The notes under the pieces are model-generated. The model saw only the letters and a program-made list of their open reading frames with translations, ran no database searches and was not told where the DNA came from. This document shows, one piece after another, positions 13,844 to 26,870 of a DNA stretch of 64,000 bases (the stretch's first letter is position 1; every line of letters starts with the position of its first letter). This DNA comes from Ptychodera flava (taxonomy: Eukaryota; Hemichordata; Enteropneusta; Ptychoderidae). Made by a program: the position numbers and the translations under genes. The stretch covers positions 44,870,244-44,934,243 of the forward strand of contig NC_091929.1 of the NCBI RefSeq assembly GCF_041260155.1, given 5' to 3'.

Positions 13844-16464
13844 TTATAAGTTTTCGGGCTTGCTTTCGTACGCGCCGTTTTCAAGCAACAGAGACACAAT
13901 TTTCTCGAATTCGTTTTCCCTGGCAAATACTAGAGGTGTCCACTGCTCGTCATCCCTCACGTTGACGTCAGCATCGTGATCAATTAGCTCTGATACCACT
14001 TCCTCGTGTCCGGCCATCGCTGCCAGGTGTAGAGGCGTCAGGCCTTCGGATTCTCTCGCGTTGACTTCGCTGCCAAGATCGGCCAACAGCGCCGATGCTG
14101 CACTCTCGCCCTCTCTCGCTGCGAGATGTAGAGGCGTACACCCATCGATGTTCCTGGCCATGATGAACGCATTGGCCTGAAGCAAGGTTCGAATGACGTC
14201 AAGGAATCCGTTTGCCGCTGCGATATGCAATGCTGTCTCTCGGTCAATATCCTGTGCGTCTACAGCCGAGCCGAATCGAAGGAGCTTCTGCACTGTCTTG
14301 TCATGTCCATTGGCCACTGCCAGGTGCAGGGGCGTCAAACGGCTACTGTTCTGCTCGAACACTGAAGCGCCCTCATTGACAAGAAACTCCACAGTCTCCG
14401 TTTGGCCAGATTCCGCCGCACAGTGGAGTGGCGTGTTGTTCTTGTCGTTACCAATATCGATAAAGGCCCCCCTCTCGATCAAAAGTTCTACAATATTGGT
14501 GTAGCCCTTTTTTGATGCCAAATGGAGAGCGGTAGACCCGTCACTAGTTTTCTCGTCCGTTCGAGCACCACTGTCGAGCAGTATTTCAACTACAGAGGCA
14601 TGCCCGTTTAGCACTGCGCACTGCATCGGTGCCAAAGCCGCCTTATCCTTCATATGAATGTCAGCTCCACGTTTCATCAGTACTTTCACAGTCCTATCGT
14701 GGCCGTTCATAGCAGCGAAATGAAGGGGCGATTTCTCCTCCTCGTTGGCCACGTTGACGTCAGCGCCTTTCTTGTGCAAGAGCTCCACCATACGAAAGTG
14801 GTCAAGTTGCGCAGCGAAGTGCGTAGGCGTGTTTCGGTAAGCATCTGTCTCGTTGACTTTCGCGCCGCTGCTGATGAGGAGTTCTGCGATTGCGTAGTTT
14901 CCGTGCTGGACAACATGAAATAATGGCGACCAACAGTCGTTGTCAAGGGAATTCACCACGGCATTCTGGGCGAGAAGCATACGTGCTATGTTCGTGTGCC
15001 CTTCGACTGCAGCGCAGTGGAGGGGTGTAGCCGAGATTTCGTTCAAGGCATTAACATCTGCACCCTTTTCTATCAGCAGCATTGCCGTGGTTACAAGACC
15101 ACGTTTGCTGGCAAGATGGAGGACTGTCTGTCCGTGGCAGTCCGCTGATTTGACGTTTGCCCCTCTCTGAACGAGCATTATGGCAGTTTCCTCGTGATCC
15201 TTGTCTATCGCAATCCACAGCGGTGTTAGCTTGTCTGGCTCTGTCTCTGCGTCGAGGTTCGCCCCTTTGGAGACGAGAAATTCGATCATTTCATTGTTTC
15301 CTTCGAAGGCGGCGCTGTGGAGTGGAGTAAGGCCCTCAATGTCCCGGGCATCCAAGATGGCTCCCTTTAGAAGAAGGCTCTGTGCAATAGCGACCTTGTT
15401 CAGTTCTGCGGCGAAGTGCAGGGCTGTCATCCCATCTTTGGTTTCCGAATTAACCTTTGCCCCGCATTCCAGTAGCTTGTCAACCACGCGAACCTCACCT
15501 TTCCTGGCCGCCATATGAAGAGGTGTCATGCTGTCATCGTCATGGATATCAAACTGTGCCCCATATTCCAGCAGTAAATCTATCATACTCGTGTGCCCTT
15601 CTTCGGCCGCATAATGTAGCGGAGTCTTGGAATCTTTTGTAACAGGGTTAATGAGAGCCTTTTTCTCCAGTAAGCATTTGGCTGTCTTCACGTGTCCATT
15701 GAAAGCTGCAAGATGCAACGGTGTTGCCTCATCTTCTGAACACGAGTTCACAACTGCGCTGCTTTCCAGCAGGAGGTGCACGACTTCGTCACTTCCGCTG
15801 TAGGCGGCCCTGTGGAGTGGGGTCATTTGGCTGCGATTCACTGCGTTGACGTCCACTTTCTTGCTCTTCTGCAGAAGGAACCTGGCTATGCCGACATGGC
15901 CGCCCTCTGCAGCTCTGTGCATCAGGGTGTCACCTCGGTCGTTGCGCGCGTTCAGGTTGGCGCCATACCTTGCAAGCACTTTCACAGCGCCAAGCCGGCC
16001 AGCACCGCAGGCGAGGGATATCGGGGTTATGTTGGTTCTTCCGCGGCTGTTGACGTCTTCTCCGTTCTGGCAAAGCCTCTCCACGGCATCTTGATCCCCA
16101 GCCCTCGCCGCCCTGTGCAGAGTGGTGAAGCTCGACTCCACATCCGAGAGATACGTGAGCTTTTCCATCATAGTGTCGTTTCCCAGGCAATCAGCCAACT
16201 GAAACGCCGAGAACCCGTTATACTCGCTGTTTGAATTCGAGACCCGGATGTTGAGCAGGTGATAAAAGTCGGAATACTTGAAGAGGGAGAAGAGGAACAA
16301 GACGTTGTCGTAGAGTATAGCCTGGTGTAGGAGGGTGAATCCATTTTTGACGGTCAGCAAGTCAACACTTTTAGCAAGCTCCAGGGCTGTCTGTGTGTCG
16401 TCATCTCGAAGAGCATCAAAGAGCTTGTCTTCTTTATTGAAAGCAGACGTGACAAGACACTCTC
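13844..16464 (-). CDS. Ankyrin-repeat protein, exon 2 (terminal exon)
   Basis: This 2621-nt terminal exon encodes about 25 ankyrin repeats in uninterrupted tandem, ending in KPENL and a TAA. Most repeats carry the canonical TPLHLAA...GH...V..LL..GA.VN pattern. The first two and the last (WTPLVFARENEFEKIVSLLL) are degenerate caps. Ankyrin repeats form a solenoid that binds other proteins; the partner cannot be predicted here. The frame stays open upstream of the first in-frame Leu/Met-like codon to a good acceptor, a pyrimidine-rich tract ending CTTTGCTTAG at 16465. The exon therefore starts at 16464 in phase 1, matching the phase-1 donor of exon 1 at 19306. The joined frame is 3039 nt (1012 residues) with no frame break. 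No transmembrane segment, kinase, death or other fused domain is visible. All repeats lie in one exon, as happens in recently expanded invertebrate ankyrin genes. Confidence 0.92.
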
Positions 16465-19305
16465 CTAAGCAAAGAACAAAAAACAGTGTTATAATTCTTT
16501 CACTGGAAATAATTGCTATAGCTGCGCTCGTGTGGACTCGGGCCGAAAATATAGTTTATACGACGAGAGTATCTGTACGAAAATAACTATGATAAAATGC
16601 GCGTTTGTATATTTGCATTCTGAAAATATTGTAGTTAGGTCGGAAAATATAGTTTGATTTCCAACTTTATTATTTATTGTCGGCCGAAAATTGTGAAATT
16701 GCGCACTTTTCGTTGGGCCGATACATGTACTTCTTGGCTCAAATCATAATAAATTTGTTTCTGCAGTTATGTTGGAAATTTTTCTGGTCGATTTTGTGAG
16801 GCGAGATTTCGACCCATGGAAAATAGCAAACTTTAGCGTAATTTTTTCGTAATTAACAAGACATACGCTACAAATTTCTCAGGCCGATTGGTCTGAGGGA
16901 AAAATTGAGCGGAAGAAAATAAAGCCGACCTTTGTTTTTCGCAAACATTTTTAGGATAATGAGGACGGAATGAAATGTAATGGTGCCTTTGCAAGGTATG
17001 TATACACATGCTAATCTATCACAAACCGTCCATTTCAGAGCAACGACGCGGGAAACCTGCATTGTGGTAGTTGTCTTTGGTAAACTTTCGAAGTCCGACA
17101 GAGACGTGGAACAATTTTACTCGATAAGCTCGACTGCACTTCCTATCAGGTTCTTTTCTGCAAACGCACCTAGTGCCAAGCGTCTTTGATTTGTTTGTGC
17201 ACAGGTATTCGAATTTGTGGCAGCGTGACACAACGCATGCGTCACTATACAGGATGTCTGCCTTGCAACACGGGAATCTGAGAACGAGAAAGAACTATAT
17301 ACGTAGCACTGACGTCAATGTAACCACTAATTTATTGTTTTAATTGCAGGCAGAACTTAGGTCATAGTAGCCTGTCCAGTATCGGCTCATTCTTTCCTTT
17401 TGTAACATACGTGCCTTGCAAACGTTTCCGCAGAGTCAGTTGCCTAAAGTTGTAAGTAGAGCGTGACTTCAACAACGCGACTCTCGATAAAACACGATAC
17501 GAGGTGACGACACCAGTCATGGAGCTTTAAACACACTTCATCGTTATTTTTCTTACCTATAGTCTGCACAAGCATCTAAAAATATCACAGGGTGAAGTAA
17601 CATTCTTGAAATGTTGGGCTCAAAAGACCGTGATGTATATTTTTCTGTCATTTCGGTGTTATACTCATGTTATTCGCAAATGAAACATAGTGAGAAACGT
17701 GTAAGGTCATTCAGTTTTGAAATGTCTGCCGTTCTCTAGTGACAGCGCCATGTTAATCTACTACACCCACTCTTGCTAGTTTATCGCGCAATAACTTGTT
17801 CGATGTTCTACACCCCATTCTTTGGTTGATGGCTTTCCGAGGGAAGTCGTTTGTACCAAAACGCTACATGGTCCATTTTGCAAAATGTCATATCGAATAC
17901 CCTGTCTTTAGTGGCACAAATACATATTCTATGAGCAGTTGGCGGAAAGTGAAACCCGTATTGTCATGAAGCGAACACAATTATATTTGGTCTTGAAAAA
18001 TTGTGCCAACATAAAGCACAGTTTCGCTGACTTTTTTCTTTTTCGATAGTCTACACCTATTACTTTTTAAACACTGAGTTGGTTTCAATGGCTGCATTAA
18101 TTAGGCTGTGCAGCTGGCTCGGAAGGTTATATCTGATTGGTTGATTGTCACTATTCACAGCAACTTCACAACCAACCGAGATGCTGCACATTAGGCCCAT
18201 TGATGTATCAGACCAAATGATTCAAGTTACTTGTAGACAGACATAGCAAAGAATCAAAGAAAATGAATATACAATATTTAACCCTATACTCTGTATACCG
18301 TCATGCTAAATATTCATGTTGGTACTGTTCGAAAATGGGGTTTAGAATCCATATTTGTACAAGTGCCTTAGCTAATTTGAATACAGACACTCCTTCATAC
18401 AAGAGAATGCCCCCTCCCCTCCCCTCATGAAATCACCAAAGTTAATAAAAAAACGACACCAATGAAACATATACTTTGAGCTGCAGACGATACTTTTACA
18501 ACACCTATTAAACAATGCCCCTTAAAATGCCGGATTTGCTGAGAAGTACTTTTAAAGTTGTATAGCATCATAAGCTGTCTGTCATTTCTTTCAAATGAAT
18601 TTAATCAAGTGCTGTACTGTGTAAACAGTGAGTGGGTGTTCTTGATCGATACAAGTCTCCTTCAACATTTTTTTTTCAAAATTGTTGCGTCAAGCGTTGT
18701 TTCCATGACGATCAGTTTACGAGTTGTTAGCACTTGACAGCTTCCCGCTTTGGAGTACAGTTAAATACATAATGTAAATGCATACTTCTATCAAAATATT
18801 CTGTGTTTCATGTTTGGGGTTTTTTTAATACATACTGAGGACTATGATTTTGTCATTGATCATGCTTGCACCACAAAGCAATTGGTCTCGCTACTGAAAT
18901 GTAATGATAAGGTCCAAACTCAGACAGATAGACAAACATGGCGGCTGACGGGCTCCCAGAGAACATAATTTTATCATCGATTTGATTTTATGCCTAGATT
19001 GAGTATACATATAATACAATACCATACTGATTTCTTATCAGTATACGTCATACCAGTGTTTTAACACGTCATTTCTGTTTACAATATTGTCAGGCTAACT
19101 TTTTAACTCGTTCGAATATGCTAATGATTTACGAAAAGCTCATTAAACATACTGCAAACTCTTGTATAGTTGTCCGATACAAATATATAACGTGGAAGAA
19201 CTGGCCAACAATCTGTAGTAATGGTGTTACTATGGCTTGTAATGATTGTCATCGTGCCAGCACCAACGTGCACGGGGTTAAAGGTCATTTAGATTGACTA
19301 CCCAC
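16465..19305 (-). other. Intron 1 of the ankyrin gene
   Basis: A 2.84-kb phase-1 GT-AG intron, with donor CAG|GTGGG at 19305 and acceptor CTTTGCTTAG| at 16465. It is AT-rich and shows no clear transposon. The small frames inside it (for example 16868-17231, on both strands) match nothing. A further exon inside cannot be excluded, but the direct join keeps the frame. Confidence 0.7.
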
Positions 19306-19723
19306 CTGTTACAGGGTCAATGCCGCATCTACCAAGATATGCCTTCAGGTCTCCTATCCGGGTCAATTTCGGTGAGTTTGCCGGCCTGCACTCCAAAACA
19401 CGAAGAATGCTGAGGACAAGCTGAGCTTTGTTCAGTGTGAAACTAAGGCTGTCGTCGCCCGCCGCTCCTGCCATGAAAAGTATGGCCATGTCGTTTCCGG
19501 CTCTGTTTTTGGCGAACTCTATCTCGAATGTGTCCTCGTACGTCATCGCTACGCCCCCTAGAATTTTGGAGACGACTTCTGGGGCGTTCTCAACGCTTAG
19601 AGACTGGAGAAATATCCTCAGTAGAAAATTTAAGTCGTTTTGGATGGATCCCTGGATAATCCGCGATCCATCCGGGGTCCACCGACAGGAAATACGACTG
19701 AATGCAGTCGTCTGTTCAGCCAT
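19306..19723 (-). CDS. Ankyrin-repeat protein, exon 1 (N-terminal domain)
   Basis: The exon starts at an ATG in good Kozak context (A at -3, G at +4; AACATGGCTG) and encodes 139 residues plus one base before the donor CAG|GTGGGT. Without splicing the frame stops six codons later. The N-terminal region begins MAEQTTAFSRISCRWTPDGS and is a mixed alpha/beta-looking sequence with no ankyrin repeats and no signal peptide. A hydrophobic helix-like part (ILFMAGAAGDDSLSF, then KAQLVLSILRVLECR) suggests a small folded domain. I do not recognise the family. The link to exon 2 rests on strand, spacing and matching phase 1 (ACA G|GA GAG). It is inference, though the combined length is an exact multiple of three. 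Confidence 0.75.
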
Positions 19724-20572
19724 GTTGTTTTAGCGGGACAAGGTGAACTCACTGGCGGCTGTAAGCTTCATACCCCTCTTCGATGATCATCCATCGGTGT
19801 CCCGCCGCCTTCATCAGTTATGCAATATAAAATCTTCGACCGATAATGCCATGTTCGCAAAAACAATCTTCACAAGTTCCTAACAATAATATGGTAAATA
19901 GTTCCGGCAGCGTTCTGGACCAGCGAGTGTGTCCTTCGGGATTTACATTGCCCCAATGTAGGTCGGTATTTCACAACGCCGGTCGGGTCGTTCCGTTGTC
20001 TGCGTGCAATGTGGTGCGCCCCGCACTTTGTACCTGTCCGATATAGAAATGCAGCTACCCTGCCAGCTCGTTTCATTGAATATTAACTGGGGTCTAATCT
20101 TGACTTTATTTATTCATTTCGCAATATTTACCTTCCCAGACATAGTATGACAGGCATCGCCATTTGAATGAAATTCCGCAACACTCAATACCCGATCAGC
20201 TGCCAATATTCGCGCTATCATTGGCTTCGCATGCAAACCTGTAGTGTACAGCGACTTTGATGATATATTGGCACCGACCTGCGATCGATATTTCAGTGGT
20301 GACCTCATTACGTCGGAGAAGATAGTACGCTACTAAACTGCTTGTCAGTCGGTCTAGTAAGTTTATCCATAGACAGTAAAGGGGGTAGATCTGCTCAGTT
20401 CGGACACTGAATTTGTTTATTGCTGTTGAAATGAGAGAGAATAGAATAATCAACGTTCGACTTTGATTCTTTTTAAACAACTGCTCGAATTTGACCAGTG
20501 TCTACAAGCAATGAATCCGCACGTTTGCAGTGGTCCCAATGCACTTTTCAAGAAAATGCGCTGTTACCTTAA
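19724..20572. other. Upstream region of the ankyrin gene
   Basis: This should hold the 5' UTR and promoter of the minus-strand ankyrin gene. No TATA box or other core element can be placed with confidence. The plus-strand frame over exon 1 is an antisense shadow, and the small frames at 19846-20480 match no family. Confidence 0.4.
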
Positions 20573-20602
20573 CCCCCCCCCCCCACACACACACACACAC
20601 GC
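20573..20602. repeat. C-run followed by (AC)n
   Basis: Twelve C residues followed by about nine AC units. Confidence 0.9.
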
Positions 20603-20620
20603 AATCAAATGAACTCTGAC

Positions 20621-20990
20621 AAGGTAGTATATGGGCCTCGAAAGTAAAAGACTTAAACTTTTGCTCAAAATTTCCTAAATGAAACTTTAAGCCACTCTCT
20701 TTCAAAATCAAGAATAAAAATCGGGGGGGGGGGGGGGGTCACCGTACAAAACGTTGAACTAGAGAAACAAATTACCCAACATTTTGCGATATTTGAAATT
20801 CAAAATGGCCGCCATCACTTTGTTAACCCTATCGAGAAAAAATAAAATTTCGAATTTCAGGAAATTAAGTAGGTGAAAAGTTTTCTTACACCAAGAGCTT
20901 TAAAATGAACCCCCACAATTGGTAGATCAGAAAAGAATTATGAAAGTTTGACAGTCCGAATATCTGTCCCCGAGGCGCGTTCTACCTTAA
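20621..20990 (+). mobile_element. MITE, TTAA-ended family, copy 5
   Basis: A 370-bp copy, close to full length. The left end is AAGGTAGTATATGGGCCTCG, the right end is CGAGGCGCGTTCTACCTTAA, and there is an expanded G-run (about 14 G) in the middle. The well-preserved right end gives the family's best terminal sequence. Confidence 0.8.
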
Positions 20991-21430
20991 GAATAAAGAA
21001 AAGATATGGTAAATGTGACGGACAGAAGGATTATGGCGATATAAAGGCGTAAGTCAATACCAAGGCGTGGCCCAGTCACGGTTGATTGATTCGTCTTTCA
21101 TTCATGACATGGACGCCACAAGTTTACATGTCTTCGTCCTTTTGACAAATATGTCAAACAAGTTTTAATATGCATGCTTTACTTTTCCTGTATGAATATT
21201 CACAGTAGGGCAGAACGCCCTCACGCGGCGTATACTTCCCCTAAACTCACGGTTAACTGGATCGTTTCCCATACTTTATTTCACAAAACCTGCCAATTGT
21301 TGTTCGATCAATGTTATTTCAAATTGCAGGAAATAATTTAATATTGCACGAGATATATGACACTTCTCTTCAGCTGCGTGATGGCTGATTACATTTTCAA
21401 CTGAAAACCTGACGTCCTAATCGCCGAGCA

Positions 21431-21470
21431 CTGTATTGTATTGTATTGTATTGTATTGCATTGTACTGTA
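21431..21470. repeat. (ATTGT)n microsatellite
   Basis: About eight copies of the pentamer TATTG with two late variants. A short inverse version (ACAAT)n lies at about 50018-50037. Confidence 0.9.
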
Positions 21471-21933
21471 TGATATTTTACTGCATTGTATGGTTTATTT
21501 CGTCATAAATAAATGTATTAACATTAAAAACACATGTTTAAATAAATAGGAAATAATCTATGGAACGTATCCATGAAATCATACATGACAAATTCTTCAG
21601 AATAATCATGGAAATTGTACACGGTGTGATATTCATACAGTTAATAGGTTTAATGTTTTCATACATATATGCCTTCGCGTGATTTTTTTCACCGCACATT
21701 TTAGTTGATTTTCTTTGTGATAAATTTTCTGCACACAAAAGTTATCTCCAATAGAAAAACGGGTAGAATAATCGTTGGGAATTGTATGACGGTAACGATT
21801 TTTGTCTTTTGCTGACTGGCTATTTAATAAATCGAAGACAAAGAGACTGGTATGATATTTGCAGAGTGGGGACATTTAATATGCTAAGTTGTCTAAATAA
21901 AGTGGCAACATGGAAAACAGAATTAGAACGTAA

Positions 21934-22280
21934 TTAAGGTGGTATGCGCCTCGAAAACATATTCGGACTCTTACAATACTTTTCTGATCTATCACGCTTG
22001 TGGAGGTCATTGACGCTCTTTGAGTAAGGAAACTGGTCACCTGTTTTTCGAAAATGGAAAATTGTATTTTTTCCCTCAGAGTTAACACGGAGATGGCGGC
22101 CATTTTGAAATTCATATATCGTTAATTATATTAGGTAATATGTTTCTCTAGTGGCAAACTTTGCACGGTGACCCCTGATTTGCAATATTGATTTGGTAAG
22201 ATTGTGGTTCAAAGTTTTCATGGAGGATAATTTGAGCGAAAGAGTTTAAGTATTACACTTCAAGCGCGTAATCCATTTAA
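21934..22280 (-). mobile_element. MITE, TTAA-ended family, copy 6
   Basis: Bounded by TTAA at both ends (21934-21937 and 22277-22280), it starts TTAAGGTGGTATGCGCCTCG and ends near GCGCGTAATCCATTTAA. It contains GAGATGGCGGCCATTTTG. This is the clearest case of TTAA on both sides. Confidence 0.75.
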
Positions 22281-23898
22281 AATCGAATTTGCCCATTGTC
22301 GAAAAGTAGCAGCGTGGGAACGGAATTCAGAGAATGTAATTAAACGGTTAATTTTCTGTGTAATAAATATTTGGCTCTAGTGATGTCACCAATAGCAGAC
22401 TTTGCAAAAGTCCGAATCCAGTTGAACGAGATTAATATGGTTGTCATCGATAAACTAACTTACATGAATTGGTATCGTCTGCAAATAGGCGGAAATGAAA
22501 TTATTTGATGGGTTAGAAAATATTTTACTGGGGGGGGGGTATTGGTACACTTTGGCTTCTTGTGCGAATCCTAATTTATTCGTGTAATAACTTCTTCGCC
22601 CAATTTTAGAAGGCTGACGAGAATATTTTTATATGTTTTGTAATTCGGTTTGTAAAGAACATTTTGGGTAATGTTTTTCTTATTCGTTTTTGGTAATTTA
22701 AAATAATGTGTTTTGCGCAAAGTGATTTCACAAGACGAATGGAAATCCACGGTTTGTAAGTACTGTTTTTCGCAATTGTTGGATATTTTAGTGTGGACAT
22801 GTCTGAAGTAATGTCATGAGGAATCTCATAAAACATATGCAGTCATTTGAATCTGTGCAGTTATTCACAGTTTGCCATGGTGCGTGCTCACGAATGTCCA
22901 GTACGTTGCTTGGCATTCTCGATGTGGAAATAAATTATGATGATAGCACCATTCAGCAAATTACTGGCACGCTACATCTCGTGCATAGAAAAGATGTGAT
23001 GTAAGTAATTTTCAGTTCAATTTTTAAACGCAAATAGTACCGTGCAATAATTAGTGAAGATTTGAGATTGTTAATTACCAAATACAAATATAACAGGGGT
23101 TGAACAATCTGGCCATTATTAAATGTTCATATACAGTGAATGACAACATAAACATCGGCACTTGATATTGCTGTCATGTCTCGTTCTTTCGTTCGAGATG
23201 AATAATACGTAACTCACTATGCGTACGTGTACAAATTATCGCTCAGCACGATGACCTGCGAACTCAATGACGTCAGCATGCGACGGCCAACCGGAATCGA
23301 TATTGTTGGCACGATGACGTCACGCGAATGTAATGGCGACCTTCGTGTATATACACGACACACAGCTCGAAAACTAGTCTAACCTCAGTCCGTCGTACTA
23401 TAAGATTTCGTCTCTGATTTACGAGCTCTAATTCCAATAACTCATATAAGAATTTTGCACTATATTACCAGAGACCAGTGTCACTTAATCATCCAGAACT
23501 CTAATACATTGTCCTAAAAGGGAATGTATAAATTATTACCGAGTGCACGTGATACACACAAGCCTAGTTGTCATTGGGAGTGCGAACTTGTCAAGACATG
23601 CTACAAGATAAGAACGCTGCATACGCCAGTTCAGCCACATTTTTATCAAAGGCTGGTAAACAACTTGAATAATAAAAAAGTGGTCTTACTTCGAATAGAC
23701 CATACCTCTCTCTATGTATTCTCTTCAAATGCCTTCGATGCGCCTTTTTCATAAAATTTGAGAAGATTGTATCCATAATATTGCATGCAAGCCTTCACTA
23801 TCAAGTCGGCGCATAAACAATTGCTTACCGTCACACCATATGTGCTTACCGTGACACCATATATATCTCTCGATTGCCAAACGAGAGAAATATAAATT
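22281..23898. other. Intergenic stretch, no gene recognised
   Basis: AT-rich. A 62-codon plus-strand frame (22816-23004) reads LGILDVEINYDDSTIQQITG near its middle and could be an exon fragment, but I see no convincing splice sites and recognise no family. Nothing else is visible. Confidence 0.4.
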
Positions 23899-23905
23899 AA
23901 AAAGA

Positions 23906-23977
23906 AGGGGACACCCGGGTTCGAACCGGGGACCTCTCGATCTGCAGTCGAATGCTCTACCACTGAGCTATATCCCC
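23906..23977 (-). tRNA. tRNA-Cys(GCA), gene 1
   Basis: The 72-nt cloverleaf is complete. The acceptor stem pairs GGGGATA with TGTCCCC, the D arm is GCTC...GAGC, the anticodon stem pairs TTCGA with TCGAG around the loop CTGCAGA (anticodon GCA), and the T arm is CCCGG-TTCGAAC-CCGGG. The discriminator base is U73, the identity element for cysteinyl-tRNA synthetase. There is no intron. Five T residues at 23899-23903 form the Pol III terminator. A box and B box are intact, so it is probably functional. Confidence 0.97.
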
Positions 23978-24398
23978 TGACATAATTTAGAGAGTGGACA
24001 AAGGTTACAACCATTTTCAAGCTATGCCTGCTCTCATGTGCTCATGTTCAAATATTCGATATCCGATATTGGATCAGCAAATATTATTGTTCTCGTCAAA
24101 CGACAATGATCGCTAATCTAAAGACATTTACTTATTCTTTAAATTTTGGTTTTCAAATTTTTGGAAAATATTATTTTGTGGAAATGCCCCAGCATCCTAT
24201 AATTCACGGAAAGCACTACCACCTGTTGCACGTTATCTACAGAACAGAACTTTCTTTTGATAGTTATGACATAGCAATCATCTTGAACAGCGCCCCATTA
24301 AAGTGGGTTTAACAATATATTTCAAAGTACAGACGAAATTTTGAAACCCTGGGATAATTAACGCAAGGGAATATTATTTAAAACTGCACTATACAGTA

Positions 24399-24700
24399 TT
24401 AAGGTTGTCCGCACTTAGCAATTGAAAGCCTTAAACGTTTGCTGTAGCTTTTGGTAAGGAAGCTTCAAACCATTCCCTTTTAAATCAAAAACATAATTCA
24501 GGAGTCACCTTGCAAAAATTGGCACTAGAAAACAAATTTTACCAATATCTACCGATACTTGAAATTCATCCCTGAAATGTTCGATTTTCACAAAACTAAG
24601 ACGGTGAAAGTTTTAATTTACTGCAAGCGCTTTAAAATGAGCGCCATCTAGCTGTAAACCGTAAAACACAATTTGAGAGAACTGACGGAAGAAGGGAATC
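24399..24700 (+). mobile_element. MITE, TTAA-ended family, copy 7 (diverged)
   Basis: It begins TTAAGGTTGTCCGCACTTAG and keeps the GGAGTCACC, GATACTTGAAATTCA and AGACGGTGAAAG landmarks. The right end is eroded, so its boundary is approximate. Confidence 0.6.
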
Positions 24701-25064
24701 ATCTCTCTGGAGGGAAGTTTATTTTGCTCCTCTACTATCCTTTGAATAAAAATTTACCTACGAAAATATTTTTGTTAATGTTTATAAACCACTCAAAACA
24801 CATAGAAACATAGGTTGATAATAGGTCCTCTTTTGGGATATTGTCAAGGTCATTGCAACTCGGATTAGAATGATAGTTGTTGTATTAGTAGTGTTATGAT
24901 TTCGAAACATGAGTATTTTAATTGTGCGTCCAACGTTATCATAACCGCAGAATTGACCCGAGACAAATCCATTACCTGACAATCGTGAATGAAATCCCTG
25001 CTGTTTTGCAACGCCTCCCTACATCGCCACGGGACCTCTTATCACGAAAACGACAGTAAAAAGA

Positions 25065-25136
25065 AGGGGACACCCGGGTTCGAACCGGGGACCTCTCGAT
25101 CTGCAGTCGAATGCTCTACCACTGAGCTATATCCCC
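25065..25136 (-). tRNA. tRNA-Cys(GCA), gene 2
   Basis: Identical to gene 1 over its 72 nt, with anticodon GCA, U73 and a T5 terminator immediately downstream. The flanks differ from those of genes 3 and 4 except for a few short similarities. This means either an older duplication or an independent copy. Confidence 0.97.
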
Positions 25137-26277
25137 TTGGTATCACCAGTGGGTGTTAACGTATCAATACCTTTCTGTACTCAGGAGTTCACCATAAATT
25201 CCAATCGTCACATGATCACTAGGGCGTAATCAAAGTCTAAAATGATGACCACAGGGCCAAAACATGTGAAATGAGACAGGAAAAAGTTTTGACAATTTGT
25301 TAGAGTTATAGAGTGTTGCCCTTGTTATAGTGTGCCTTATGTTATGTTGCCTTTTACGTATATTATCACCTGTTGCACGCATGTGCTACGGTTTAGAGTA
25401 TTCTAGCCTGAGTAAATATAATGAGACGGAACTTACCTGATTGTGTTTTGTTTGTCAGTATATGCACAAAAGATTCGTGTATGTACCATATCTAGAAAGA
25501 GTAGTGTACAGGGTGCATGATCGAATATACACTTTTGAATTGAAATTACAATATCTTTTTCGTATATTTACTGTGTTATGATCCGGGTTACTTCATCAAA
25601 TTAAAATGTTATGAAGACAGTTGCTATGTTTACACTCAGGCATAGCGTGTTCACATTTTTTAAAACCAGGGCTACCTCAGACGCTCGTTGAGCTCTGTGA
25701 ATGACCGTTAATCGTTCATTTCATATATAGTATTTTGCATAAGATAACTCAGAAATTGAGCTTTTGTTTATTCGATTCAAACCACACAGGAATGAGTTGG
25801 AGTGACTGTGCGGACATTCTAATAGTCGGTTTCTCCGTAGTTTCTTGCTGTTAAACGTTTATATACGTATGTATATTCGAACCTATTAATTGCTGCGAAA
25901 TGTTTGAAATTAATTTGTCAGTTAAAGGAAGTGTCATTTACTCGAGATCAATTGTCGATGTCAGAACAGTAAAAAGAATGTATTTTTTTCGACTAAGGTT
26001 TTCCACTTCCTCTGAAGAATCACTTGACATGGTACTAGAATTTCACAATTTGAATTCTAGGACTTCAAAGAATTAAAAGATATAAATATGGTTCCAGTTT
26101 GCCTACCAAATATAATTTGAGATAAAAGTTTGGCTTTAACAAAATTCAGATCGAGATGACCTTGAACTAGAGCAGAACAGCAAGCATTTTTGTAAGTGGA
26201 ATGCTACCGTAGAACTCTCTTTAATTATGATTATTTTATGAAATTGTTTAAACAGTAATAACCATTAGTTAAAAGGA
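25137..26277. other. Spacer in the tRNA-Cys cluster
   Basis: No gene, tRNA or mobile element end can be named here. AT-rich DNA without long frames. Confidence 0.5.
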
Positions 26278-26298
26278 AGGGGACTGAGCTATATCCCC
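26278..26298 (-). pseudogene. tRNA-Cys relic with internal deletion
   Basis: Only the two ends of a tRNA-Cys survive. GGGGATATAGCTCAG, the first 15 nt of the gene, is joined directly to the last TCCCC, so about 50 nt are missing between. It occupies the position matching the second relic at 32877-32932 in the paralogous unit. Confidence 0.75.
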
Positions 26299-26611
26299 AC
26301 TTGTCAACATCAGTAGCCGGGAATTACTTTCTCCACGAATGCCTTCCTGTTTAACCGAGTTAAGATTTTAACTACCAACTTCAACTCTCGTCGTTCATTT
26401 TTCTGTCCCTAAGTCTGCAAATGGTCAGGGCAGTCTCAAACTGATAGTTTGGAAAATTCTTTGCAATATAAGCTGAATGAAATATGATATGGGGATGTTG
26501 GGAAACTTGAAGTTTACGGAAGTTTACATAATTGCAATACCGTTGCATCATTTCTGACGGCAGTAAAACCAGTGGTTCCACTATTTCTCACAGCCTATAC
26601 TAGCTGTGTGC

Positions 26612-26870
26612 TTCAGGGACAGATATTCGGTCTCTCAATTTTTTTTACAATCCTTTTGTTATCTACCGCTTGGAGTGGGGGACTGAAGTAAGAAAGCTTT
26701 TCACCGTCTCAGGTTTTTGGATATCGAAAATTTTATTTTTTCTCCATTGAGTTAAAGCAGGAATAGCGGCCATTTTGAATTTCAAATATCGGTAATCGTA
26801 TCCAGTCTAGGTTGAAAGATGCCTTGAAGCAAGTTTGAGAATAATTTTTTTAAGTTTTGGGGTTCGTCCT
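26612..26870 (-). mobile_element. MITE, TTAA-ended family, copy 8 (partial)
   Basis: Retains AGGGACAGATATTCGG, TCTCAATT and AGCGGCCATTTTGAATTTCA. Both termini are degraded. It is the paralogue of copy 10 in duplication unit 3. Confidence 0.6.

Noticed and set aside
14193-16234. Several plus- and minus-strand frames of 60-152 codons inside the ankyrin exon
   Set aside because: They are shadows of the 838-codon ankyrin frame, whose repeated GC-rich codons keep other frames open.
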